A stretch of DNA of 41,408 nt from contig CABSIA010000007.1 of NCBI GenBank assembly GCA_902477645.1, positions 1 through 41,408 of the forward strand, written 5' to 3'. Shown in pieces: positions 34,933 through 41,408 of the stretch. The notes below the pieces were generated by a model that saw only the letters and a list, made by a program, of their open reading frames with translations, was not told the DNA's origin and ran no database searches. Within the stretch, counting starts at the first letter, position 1, and each line of letters begins with the position of its first letter. This DNA comes from an uncultured Prevotella sp. (lineage in GTDB: Bacteria; Bacteroidota; Bacteroidia; Bacteroidales; Bacteroidaceae). The position numbers and the translations under genes are program-made.

Positions 34933-35625
34933 ATGGGAGACAGAATAAAGAAAATAAAGAAGATAAGAATACATCGTGAGGGCACAGATACCTTGCTTTA
35001 TGGCTTGATGGGTATTGTTGCCGTCGCAGCAGTATTATGGCAGGCTTTCGACAACAAAGTCCCCTTCTGGACATTTGTTGCGGTGTTTGGAGTTGTGTAT
35101 GCCATAGTGTTGAATTTCTACAGATGCCCTATACGTTATAACAGCTGCGAGGATACCGGCAAGCTTGTTGTCGCTCCTGCCGATGGAAAGATTGTCGTTA
35201 TTGAGGAAGTTGAGGAGAATACCTATTTCCACGACAAGCGTCTGATGATTTCTATCTTTATGAGTCTGTTCAATGTTCACGCCAACTGGTTTCCTGTAGA
35301 TGGGAAAGTGAAGTTTGTAAAACATTTTAACGGTAATTATCATAAGGCTTGGCTGCCAAAGGCAAGTGAGGAGAACGAGCATGCCGACGTAATGATTACA
35401 ACCCCTGATGGGGTAGATGTGCTGTGCCGTCAGATTGCGGGTGCCGTGGCACGTAGAATTGTTACATACGCTAAGGAAGGTGAGGACTGTTATATCGATG
35501 AGCATCTTGGTTTTATCAAACTTGGCTCACGTGTAGATGTCTTTCTACCTGTCGGTACTGAAGTCTGTGTCAAGATGGGGCAGGCCACAACCGGCGACCT
35601 TACTGTTATCGCAAAACTTAAGTAA
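34933..35625 (+). CDS. psd: Phosphatidylserine decarboxylase proenzyme
   Basis: The 230-residue short-form enzyme turns phosphatidylserine into phosphatidylethanolamine. Two hydrophobic segments (about 21-37 and 44-61) anchor it. The self-cleavage site is Gly198-Ser199 in KLGSRVD, which makes the pyruvoyl group on Ser199. APADGKIV and [11 protein letters not shown] are conserved blocks. It heads a run with pssA, the preceding enzyme of the same pathway. A hairpin lies between the two genes. Confidence 0.96.
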   Translation: MGDRIKKIKKIRIHREGTDTLLYGLMGIVAVAAVLWQAFDNKVPFWTFVAVFGVVYAIVLNFYRCPIRYNSCEDTGKLVVAPADGKIVVIEEVEENTYFHDKRLMISIFMSLFNVHANWFPVDGKVKFVKHFNGNYHKAWLPKASEENEHADVMITTPDGVDVLCRQIAGAVARRIVTYAKEGEDCYIDEHLGFIKLGSRVDVFLPVGTEVCVKMGQATTGDLTVIAKLK

Positions 35626-35644
35626 AAATCTATTGTTTAAACCT

Positions 35645-35672
35645 ATTGGGAGCCATTTCGTAGGCTCCCAAT
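35645..35672 (+). terminator. Hairpin between psd and pssA
   Basis: A perfect 10-bp stem (ATTGGGAGCC with GGCTCCCAAT) and an 8-nt loop, followed by CATATTTTT. It looks like an intrinsic terminator within the operon and could lower expression of the downstream genes. Confidence 0.6.
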
Positions 35673-35681
35673 CATATTTTT

Positions 35682-36404
35682 ATGGCTATGGCAAATATTT
35701 TAGTCAGAAATATACCCAACACTATCACCTGCTGCAATCTCGTCTCTGGATGTGTCGCAACATATTGGGCTTTCATGGGCAATGTCCGTTTGGCATTATT
35801 GTGGATAGTGGCAGGTGCAGTATTCGATTTCTTCGACGGCATGTCGGCTCGTCTGCTGCATGTCTCGTCGCCTATAGGAAAGGAACTCGACTCGCTTGCC
35901 GATGATATCACATTCGGAATGGCTCCGGCTACAATTGTGTTTACAGAGCTTGGTGTTATGGATTACCCTGTGTTCATGCAGCCTTTTCGGGAATACATTC
36001 CATACTTCGCATTTGTCATAGCTGCATTCTCGGCCTTGCGTCTGGCAAAGTTCAACCTTGATGAACGTCAGTCTTTGGGCTTTATAGGTTTGCCTACTCC
36101 TGCCAATGCACTTTTCTGGGGCTCGCTGTTTGTTGGTGCCGGAGGCTATTTGGAATCGTCACCTGGCATGACAATGGTTGTGCTGGCAATGATATGTCTC
36201 AGCTGTTGGCTCCTGGTAGCCGAGATACCGATGTTTGCCTTGAAGTTCAAGCATTGGGGATGGAAGGGTAACGGGATAAAATACATGTTCCTGCTTACCT
36301 GTTTGCCGTTGCTGGCAATATTTGGAATCACGGCGTTTGCAATAATTATTGCATGGTATGTTGTACTTTCAGTAGCCGTAAGCTTCCGTAGTAAAAAAGA
36401 TTAG
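35682..36404 (+). CDS. pssA: CDP-diacylglycerol-serine O-phosphatidyltransferase
   Basis: The 240-residue membrane enzyme makes phosphatidylserine from CDP-diacylglycerol and serine. The CDP-alcohol phosphotransferase motif is complete in DGMSARLL...GKELDSLADD (about residues 48-71). About seven membrane spans are visible. A second ATG at 35688 is an equally good start. Its product feeds Psd, encoded just upstream. Confidence 0.95.
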   Translation: MAMANILVRNIPNTITCCNLVSGCVATYWAFMGNVRLALLWIVAGAVFDFFDGMSARLLHVSSPIGKELDSLADDITFGMAPATIVFTELGVMDYPVFMQPFREYIPYFAFVIAAFSALRLAKFNLDERQSLGFIGLPTPANALFWGSLFVGAGGYLESSPGMTMVVLAMICLSCWLLVAEIPMFALKFKHWGWKGNGIKYMFLLTCLPLLAIFGITAFAIIIAWYVVLSVAVSFRSKKD

Positions 36405-36407
36405 CGT

Positions 36408-36698
36408 ATGATTAAATTCCTGTTTGTTTTCCTGCTTGCCATATTGCTGATTGGTTTTATGGCGGCTGTCGTTATAGTGTTTTTTTTATATAACCGTTTC
36501 CGTGGTGTCTTTAAGATGTTTAAAGGCAATAGGGGAAATGGTTTTTCTGATGACGCATTTACAAATACCAATGCTAAGCAGGGGCGTACTACGGTGGGCA
36601 ATGCCGGTGAGACAATTATCGACAGACGTGATCCTCGGAAGACAGGCCGTAAGATTATTCCTCACGACGAGGGGGAATATGTTGATTTTAAGGAATAA
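36408..36698 (+). CDS. DUF4834 family small membrane protein
   Basis: The 96-residue protein has one N-terminal membrane span (about 3-28) and a basic, polar tail ending KIIPHDEGEYVDFKE, the pattern of DUF4834 proteins found in Bacteroidetes. The function is unknown. It starts 3 nt after the pssA stop and precedes yraN, an order I recall from related genomes. Confidence 0.8.
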   Translation: MIKFLFVFLLAILLIGFMAAVVIVFFLYNRFRGVFKMFKGNRGNGFSDDAFTNTNAKQGRTTVGNAGETIIDRRDPRKTGRKIIPHDEGEYVDFKE

Positions 36699-36714
36699 CG
36701 GTTTCATCTAGCTT

Positions 36715-37095
36715 ATGGCGAGGCACAACGATATTGGCAAATGGGGCGAGACGTATGCTCTTGATGTTCTTGACAGGGAGGGGTATATACTTGTAGAGAC
36801 CGACTGGCGGCCGCCATACGGAAAAGGAGATATAGATATTATTGCCTATACTCCCGATCATACAGTTCTTGTGTTTGTGGAGGTAAAGACCCGCAGTGAG
36901 AAGGGTGCCTTGCTGCCGGAAGACAGCATCGATGTGAAGAAAATACGCAACATTGCAAATTGTGCCAACAGGTATATAAAGATGAATAATATTATAGACG
37001 AGATACGTTTTGATATAATATCCGTTATCGGCTCAGAAAACAACATAGAGTGCTACGAGCATATTGTCGATGCGTTCAATCCTAACCTCTTATAA
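36715..37095 (+). CDS. yraN: YraN/UPF0102 family endonuclease-like protein
   Basis: The 126-residue protein has the restriction-endonuclease-like core: WRPPYGKGDIDIIAY with the Asp, then VFVEVKTR with the Glu and Lys of a D-ExK nuclease site. The start MARHNDIGKWGE matches the family. Its biological role is not settled. It is co-directional with DUF4834 and birA. Confidence 0.9.
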   Translation: MARHNDIGKWGETYALDVLDREGYILVETDWRPPYGKGDIDIIAYTPDHTVLVFVEVKTRSEKGALLPEDSIDVKKIRNIANCANRYIKMNNIIDEIRFDIISVIGSENNIECYEHIVDAFNPNLL

Positions 37096-37104
37096 AATAT
37101 TGCT

Positions 37105-37848
37105 ATGAACAGGCGTGTCATATATCTTGATGAGACCGACAGTACGAATAATGTTGTCCGCAACATTCCTTTGGAAGCCGATGACGACATGGTGGTTGCT
37201 GTTGCCGATTATCAGACTGCAGGCAGGGGGCAGGGCGCGAATAAATGGGAGAGTGAAAGAGGCAAGAATCTTTTGTTCTCAGTAAAGATTTGTCCTGTGG
37301 GTGTTCCTGTGCCTCGCCAGTTCGTTCTCTCTATGGCTATGGCACTCGCCATAAAAAAGGCTCTCGACGGATATGCCGGCGGGTTTGCGCTGAAATGGCC
37401 AAACGACATTTATTGGAACGGCTATAAAATCAGCGGAACTCTGATAGAGACTTCTGTGAATAGCCATGGCATTTCATCTTGTATCTTTGGCGTCGGCATA
37501 GATGTCAATCAGCATACGTTTGTCAGCGATGCGCCAAATCCGATTTCTCTTTGTTCTGTCACAGGGCACGATGAGGACCGAAACAAATTGCTTGATGCAA
37601 TCCTTGATTCCTTCGCTTATTATTATGATATGATAAGAAAATGTCAGTACGGCGAAATCTCGGCTCTTTATCACGCCTCTTTATATCGTCGTGCCGGCAA
37701 TTTCAGTTATTGTGATGCAGAAGGCTCATTCTGTGCCTCTATCGTTAAGGTTGAGGACGACGGGCATCTTATCCTTCTCGATGATCAAGGCCGCCAGCGC
37801 CGCTACGCATTCAAAGAAGTGTCTTTTACCGGGAGGGCAGGTTTGTAA
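37105..37848 (+). CDS. birA: Biotin-[acetyl-CoA-carboxylase] ligase
   Basis: The 247-residue ligase activates biotin with ATP and attaches it to the carrier protein. It shows TAGRGQGANKW (the biotinyl-AMP loop), KWPNDIYWNGYKISGTLIE and the C-terminal SH3-like domain. It lacks the N-terminal DNA-binding domain of E. coli BirA, so it should not be a repressor. The last five residues (GRAGL) and the stop codon are encoded by the left arm of a palindromic repeat at 37831-37892, so the native C terminus has been replaced or extended. Confidence 0.95.
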   Translation: MNRRVIYLDETDSTNNVVRNIPLEADDDMVVAVADYQTAGRGQGANKWESERGKNLLFSVKICPVGVPVPRQFVLSMAMALAIKKALDGYAGGFALKWPNDIYWNGYKISGTLIETSVNSHGISSCIFGVGIDVNQHTFVSDAPNPISLCSVTGHDEDRNKLLDAILDSFAYYYDMIRKCQYGEISALYHASLYRRAGNFSYCDAEGSFCASIVKVEDDGHLILLDDQGRQRRYAFKEVSFTGRAGL

Positions 37849-37892
37849 CCTGCCACAATAAATAAAAAGGCAGGTTACAAACCTGCCCTCCC
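37831..37892. repeat. Paired palindromic repeat overlapping the end of birA
   Basis: Two 24-bp arms (37831-37854 and 37869-37892) are perfect complements, with each arm containing a GGCAGGTT/AACCTGCC hairpin. The left arm contains the last birA codons and stop; the right arm ends 5 nt before the mrp stop. It can serve as a terminator for both convergent genes. Confidence 0.88.
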
Positions 37893-37896
37893 AGTC

Positions 37897-38997
37897 TTAT
37901 TTCTTTACATTGACAATCTTTGTCTTGGGCAGCTCCTTGTTTCTTCGGTTCACCATCGTTACAACGCTTTGCGCCAATGACAGGAATGATTGTCCCATTA
38001 TCGTGTCAGGGTCTGTGGCAGACGGCACGCCCTTATCGCCATTCTCACAAACACTCTGTACAACAGGTATCTGCGCAAGCAGCGGCAGGTTCATTTCGTT
38101 GGCCAAATCCTTGCATCCCTCTTTCCCGAAGATGTAGTATCTGTTCTCAGGAAGCTCAGCAGGAGTAAACCATGCCATGTTTTCCACAAGTCCGAGAATA
38201 GGCACGTTAACCTTCTCGTTAAGGTACATGTCGATGCCTTTACGCGCGTCGGCAAGCGCAACTTTTTGTGGTGTGCTCACGATGATAGCTCCTGTGATAG
38301 AAAGAGTTTGCAGCAAAGTCAGATGGATATCAGATGTGCCGGGAGGTGTGTCGAGAATAAAATAATCAAGCTCGCCCCAATCTGCATCTCCGATCAGCTG
38401 TTTCAGAGCGCTGGTAGCCATGCCGCCTCTCCACAGTGTGGCAGTGTCTGGATTTACGAAAAATCCAATAGACAGCAGCTTTACGCCATATTTCTCGATA
38501 GGCTCTATGAGTTGTCGGCCGTTTTTCTCTACGGCATACGGACGTTCGTCTTCAACTCCAAACATTTTTGGCATTGACGGGCCGAAGATGTCTGTGTCAA
38601 GCAGTCCTACCTTGTATCCAAGTTTTGCCAATGCTACGGCAAGGTTTGCCGAGACGGTGCTTTTTCCCACGCCGCCCTTGCCAGAGCTTACGGCAATGAT
38701 GTTTTTTACCTCAGGAAGCAGTTTGTCGGCCTCAGGGCGTGGTTTTGACTTAAATTCAGTTACAATCTCAACCTCAACATCCTTGCCGACGTGGTAATGT
38801 ATCGCCGCCTCTGCAGCCTTAACTGTAGATTTCAGGAACGGGTCTGGGTCACGTGGAAATGTCAATACCACCTTTACCTTCATGCCGTCAATCGATGGCT
38901 GGTCGGCGAGCATGTCGCTCTCAATGAGGTTTTTCTTTGTGCCTGGGTACATCACGGTAGCCAAGGCGTCTGTTATGAGTTTTGGATAAAGTGTCAT
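37897..38997 (-). CDS. mrp: Mrp/ApbC-type P-loop ATPase, iron-sulfur carrier family
   Basis: The 366-residue protein has an N-terminal DUF59/MIP18 domain (about 1-90) and a C-terminal P-loop ATPase with SSGKGGVGKST (deviant Walker A, near residue 105) and the LLDTDIFGPSMP switch. Family members carry and insert iron-sulfur clusters as dimers. The usual CxxC cluster-binding pair after VENM is absent here; the segment reads VENMAWFTPAELP. I recall the same loss in related Bacteroidetes. It converges on birA across a palindromic repeat. Confidence 0.93.
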   Translation of the reverse strand: MTLYPKLITDALATVMYPGTKKNLIESDMLADQPSIDGMKVKVVLTFPRDPDPFLKSTVKAAEAAIHYHVGKDVEVEIVTEFKSKPRPEADKLLPEVKNIIAVSSGKGGVGKSTVSANLAVALAKLGYKVGLLDTDIFGPSMPKMFGVEDERPYAVEKNGRQLIEPIEKYGVKLLSIGFFVNPDTATLWRGGMATSALKQLIGDADWGELDYFILDTPPGTSDIHLTLLQTLSITGAIIVSTPQKVALADARKGIDMYLNEKVNVPILGLVENMAWFTPAELPENRYYIFGKEGCKDLANEMNLPLLAQIPVVQSVCENGDKGVPSATDPDTIMGQSFLSLAQSVVTMVNRRNKELPKTKIVNVKK

Positions 38998-39025
38998 GTT
39001 CTTGATGCTATATTATTATAATGTG

Positions 39026-39033
39026 CAAAATTA
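39026..39033 (-). promoter_or_regulatory. -7 box TAATTTTG of mrp
   Basis: This perfect minus-strand TAnnTTTG box is about 28 nt before the ATG at 38997. Confidence 0.5.
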
Positions 39034-39079
39034 CATATTTTTTTCGACAATATATATATTGAGAGACAAAAATTACAGT

Positions 39080-39120
39080 CTCCCCCAACCCCTCCCCAAT
39101 AGGCAGGGGAGTGTTGGAGG
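39080..39120. repeat. C-rich/G-rich imperfect palindrome in the mrp-tdk gap
   Basis: CTCCCCCAACCCCTCCCC on the left and GGGGAGTGTTGGAGG on the right can pair imperfectly. It resembles the GC-rich insertions inside the tolC-like gene and aroA. The 39034-39544 gap otherwise holds two further repeats listed separately and no gene. Confidence 0.55.
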
Positions 39121-39260
39121 TTATTATTTAATACCCGTTGGCGGAATTAAACGCTTGTTCGTAGATTACTCTTCTTTGGGTACTGCGCATGCGGAAAATG
39201 GAAAAATCAGTTTTGCATCATTGGGAAACCATGCAAAAAAATGCCGCATAGTGCATAAGC

Positions 39261-39353
39261 CATTGCAGCCGCTTGCGATGGCTTATGCAACCGCTTGCTA
39301 TAGCCAATGCAAGCGGTTGCATTTTTTTTAACGGTGTGTGAGACTGTTTTTTT
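39261..39353. repeat. Hairpin repeat, loop orientation B
   Basis: The 14-bp stem ATGCAACCGCTTGC (39285-39298 with 39309-39322) is identical to the one at 14205-14242, but its 10-nt loop reads TATAGCCAAT, the exact reverse complement of the other loop. Left flank (GCAGCCGCTT) and right flank (T run, then CTGTTTTT) keep the same orientation in both copies. Confidence 0.85.
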
Positions 39354-39360
39354 CCTATTT

Positions 39361-39544
39361 CATTCGTTTGCACAACCTTTAGATAAGGTAGGCAGCACTC
39401 TGAAATAAAAAGAAAAAATTAATTTTTCTTTTCTATTCCATTCGTTTGTACTACCTTTAGATAAGGTAGGCTGCTCTCAGAAATAAAAAGAAAAAATTAT
39501 TTTTTTTCTTTTTTATTTCATTCGTTTGCACTACCTTTGCAGAT
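39361..39544 (+). repeat. 78-80-bp tandem repeat array at the tdk promoter
   Basis: CATTCGTTTG starts three units at 39361, 39439 and 39519. The first two continue with CTACCTT-TAGAT-AAGGTAG-like hairpins, GGC.GC.CTC and a palindromic AT stretch. The third runs into TACCTTTG and the tdk start. Layout and several strings match the ndk array (3905-4205). Confidence 0.85.
39532..39539 (+). promoter_or_regulatory. -7 box TACCTTTG of tdk
   Basis: This perfect TAnnTTTG box ends only 5 nt before the ATG at 39545. If used, transcription would start at or next to the start codon. Confidence 0.55.
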
Positions 39545-40138
39545 ATGATGGAAAATTTGGTTGGGGAGACACACCGCCCCGGAAGAATTGAAGTGGTGTG
39601 CGGCTCTATGTTCTCAGGCAAGACAGAGGAGCTGATACGCCGTTTGAAACGTGCGAAATTTGCGAGACAGAAGGTCGAGATTTTCAAGCCAGCGATAGAT
39701 GTCCGATATTCGGAAGGGGATGTGGTCAGCCACGATCACAATGTAATCCCGAGCACACCGATTGACTCGTCCGCATCTATTTTGTTGTTGTCGACAGATA
39801 TAGATGTAGTGGGGGTTGACGAGGCTCAGTTCTTCGATGACGGACTTGTAGATGTGTGCAACGAGTTGGCAAACCGTGGCGTGCGTGTCATTGTTGCCGG
39901 TTTGGATATGGATTTCCGTTGCCGTCCGTTCGGCCCGATGCCAGCTTTGTGCGCCATTGCCGATGAGGTGACAAAGGTTCACGCAATCTGCGTCAGGTGT
40001 GGAGCATTGGCATACGTCAGCCATCGCCTTGTGGCAAACGAGAAACGGGTAATGCTTGGCGAGACGGCTGAATATGAGCCGTTGTGCCGTGAATGCTATC
40101 GCAAGGAAATGGGACGGAATGCTGGCGTAAAAGAATAA
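39545..40138 (+). CDS. tdk: Thymidine kinase (type II)
   Basis: The enzyme phosphorylates thymidine with ATP for salvage. The 197-residue chain has the P-loop GSMFSGKT (residues 20-27), VDEAQFF with the catalytic Glu, and zinc-binding pairs C-x2-C in ICVRCG and LCRECY. A later start would remove the P-loop region, so the start must be at 39545 or the adjacent ATG at 39548. This leaves almost no leader after the visible promoter box. It is followed 6 nt later by an AI-2E family gene. Confidence 0.96.
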   Translation: MMENLVGETHRPGRIEVVCGSMFSGKTEELIRRLKRAKFARQKVEIFKPAIDVRYSEGDVVSHDHNVIPSTPIDSSASILLLSTDIDVVGVDEAQFFDDGLVDVCNELANRGVRVIVAGLDMDFRCRPFGPMPALCAIADEVTKVHAICVRCGALAYVSHRLVANEKRVMLGETAEYEPLCRECYRKEMGRNAGVKE

Positions 40139-40144
40139 AAAACT

Positions 40145-41251
40145 ATGCAAGAGAAAATTACTTTCGACATTTTCATACGCAAGGCCGCCATTGTCGCGCT
40201 GGTTGCGCTGGTGTTGCTCACAATGAATTATCTGAGCGGTGTGCTGTTGCCGTTTTTTGTGGCATGGCTCTTTGCTTATCTGCTTTATCCGATAGTGCGT
40301 TTTGTACAGGACAAACTGCGTGTGCGCATACGTGCTTTGGCCATCGTCGTTACTCTTGTGTTCGTGATTTCGGTTATCGGAACTCTGCTCTGGCTTATCA
40401 TTCCGCCAATGATAGAGCAGTTTCAGAAACTTGGCGATGTGTTGTCGAGGTGGGTACATCAGACTACCAACACAAACGATGTCTCGGCGTATATACAAAC
40501 TTGGCTGAGTGAGCACCGCACAGAGATAGAGCGTGTCTTCAAAAGCGAGGATTTCTCAGACGCCATGCGTACAGCTATGCCGAAAGTTTTCGCTGTCGTG
40601 GGAGAAACGGCAAACATATTGTTGAGTATAGTCGCATCTATGATAACATTGCTCTATATGTTTTTTATCTTGCTCGACTACGAATATCTCACAACTAATT
40701 GGGTACGCATATTTCCCGAAAAACACCGAGCTTTCTGGCACGAGCTTATGAAAGACGTTGAGTGTGAGCTTAATAAGTATATCCGGGGACAGGGGCTTGT
40801 GGCTCTTTGCATGGGCATAATGTTCTGCATCGGATTTACCGTTATAGATTTCCCTATGGCTATAGGACTCGGCATCTTGATTGGCATCATGGACTTGGTG
40901 CCTTATCTGCATACCTTCGCCCTGATACCGACGGCATTTCTTGCCATGCTTAAGGCCGCCGATACTGGACAGAACTTCTGGGTGGTGTTTGGACTGGCGT
41001 TCGGACTGTTCTGTCTTGTCCAGCTCATCACGGAGGCAATCGTTATTCCGCGCATTATGGGTAAGGCGATGGGGCTAAACCCAGCCATCCTGCTTCTCTC
41101 GCTTTCCGTTTGGGGTGCATTGCTTGGCTTTGTCGGACTCATTATAGCCCTGCCTCTCACAACGCTCATCATGGCTTATTGGCAACGGTATGTGACGAAA
41201 GAGAGGGAAAATATCCCCGTAGAAATAGCCGAAAGAGAGGCTGATGAATAA
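40145..41251 (+). CDS. AI-2E/PerM family membrane protein
   Basis: The 368-residue protein shows the family layout: two or three N-terminal spans (about 15-35 and 65-88), a soluble helical stretch (about 90-150), and a cluster of spans from about 155 to 350 with GLGILIGIMDLVPYLHT and LLSLSVWGALLGFVGLIIAL. Members have been proposed as AI-2 exporters or Na+/H+ antiporters; no specific function can be given. It is probably co-transcribed with tdk. Confidence 0.9.
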   Translation: MQEKITFDIFIRKAAIVALVALVLLTMNYLSGVLLPFFVAWLFAYLLYPIVRFVQDKLRVRIRALAIVVTLVFVISVIGTLLWLIIPPMIEQFQKLGDVLSRWVHQTTNTNDVSAYIQTWLSEHRTEIERVFKSEDFSDAMRTAMPKVFAVVGETANILLSIVASMITLLYMFFILLDYEYLTTNWVRIFPEKHRAFWHELMKDVECELNKYIRGQGLVALCMGIMFCIGFTVIDFPMAIGLGILIGIMDLVPYLHTFALIPTAFLAMLKAADTGQNFWVVFGLAFGLFCLVQLITEAIVIPRIMGKAMGLNPAILLLSLSVWGALLGFVGLIIALPLTTLIMAYWQRYVTKERENIPVEIAEREADE

Positions 41252-41277
41252 AAAAAGTGCAAAAAGTGGGCGTATAA

Positions 41278-41309
41278 TTTGCAAATATCAAAACTTTGTT
41301 GTACCTTTG
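41278..41309 (+). promoter_or_regulatory. Consensus promoter of tRNA-Lys
   Basis: TTTG (41278-41281) and TACCTTTG (41302-41309) are spaced 20 nt, ending 28 nt before the tRNA. Confidence 0.78.
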
Positions 41310-41337
41310 CACTCGCTTTACAAAAAGATGGTATAGA

Positions 41338-41408
41338 GACTCGCTAGCTCAGCTGGTAGAGCACAACACTTTTAATGTTGGGGTCATGGGTTCGAGCCCC
41401 ATGCGAGT
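41338..41408 (+). tRNA. tRNA-Lys (anticodon TTT), cut by window end
   Basis: Acceptor GACTCGC pairs with GCGAGT at the window edge. The D arm GCTC/GAGC, anticodon stem CAACA/TGTTG with loop CTTTTAA and T arm TGGG-TTCGAGC-CCCA region are complete. The last acceptor base and discriminator fall past 41408. Confidence 0.93.

Noticed and set aside
34806..34985. 60-codon upstream extension of dnaE
   Set aside because: The PHP domain begins at 34805 in the family and the extension crosses the psd promoter and coding start.

Overview
The window reads as chromosomal DNA of a Bacteroidales bacterium, most likely a Prevotella-type (Prevotellaceae) species. The grounds are Bacteroidetes promoter boxes (TTTG, about 19-21 nt, TAnnTTTG) in front of many genes, weak Shine-Dalgarno sites, type IX secretion genes (porW/sprE and porX), a gingipain-type C25 peptidase, a DUF4834 protein, and PorX with its PglZ domain. 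Most of the window has balanced base composition. The stretch at about 22.6-26.7 kb is much richer in A+T and looks lineage-specific or acquired.

Layout. 1-862: start of dnaK on the minus strand, with a three-site palindromic operator-like array upstream. 1.3-5.2 kb: a small helical-repeat protein, a lipoprotein DacB-like peptidase, ndk with a tandem repeat array at its promoter, and a nucleoside-recognition (gate) membrane protein. 5.4-7.7 kb: an ABC transporter operon with a YtrA-type GntR repressor and an operator-like palindrome at its predicted start. 7.7-14.2 kb: an adhesin-like (GIN domain) lipoprotein followed by a complete MacAB-TolC-type export operon. 14.2-17.2 kb: tRNA-Pro, aroA, a small cysteine-containing membrane-anchored protein and a ZnuB-type metal permease. 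17.3-22.6 kb: porW-porX-tsaE. 22.6-26.9 kb: an AT-rich island with a C25 cysteine peptidase, a secreted protein and a small secreted peptide candidate. 26.9-31.1 kb: trxA, an intact IS630-type element, and a secreted GH31 glycosidase whose leader the element interrupts. 31.1-37.8 kb: dnaE divergent from a psd-pssA-DUF4834-yraN-birA run. 37.9-41.4 kb: mrp, a repeat-rich gap, tdk with its own tandem repeat array, an AI-2E/PerM-type membrane protein and tRNA-Lys (cut by the window end).

How the genes work together. PorW is a lipoprotein of the type IX secretion machine and PorX its cytoplasmic response regulator. The C25 peptidase next door keeps the gingipain His-Cys pair at the same 33-residue spacing, and the protein after it ends in a short tail like those of type IX cargo. 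Psd and PssA together make phosphatidylethanolamine. The MacAB-TolC genes form a self-contained exporter. Ndk and Tdk both serve nucleotide supply and both carry related promoter-proximal tandem repeats.

The most unusual content is non-coding. At least five families of short palindromic repeats are scattered through the window. Two GC-rich copies lie in frame inside tolC-like and aroA genes, and one supplies the last codons and stop of birA. One hairpin family shows its 10-nt loop inverted between two copies while the flanks keep their orientation. The ndk and tdk arrays share a hairpin with a compensatory base-pair change. No CRISPR array, prophage or rRNA was seen.
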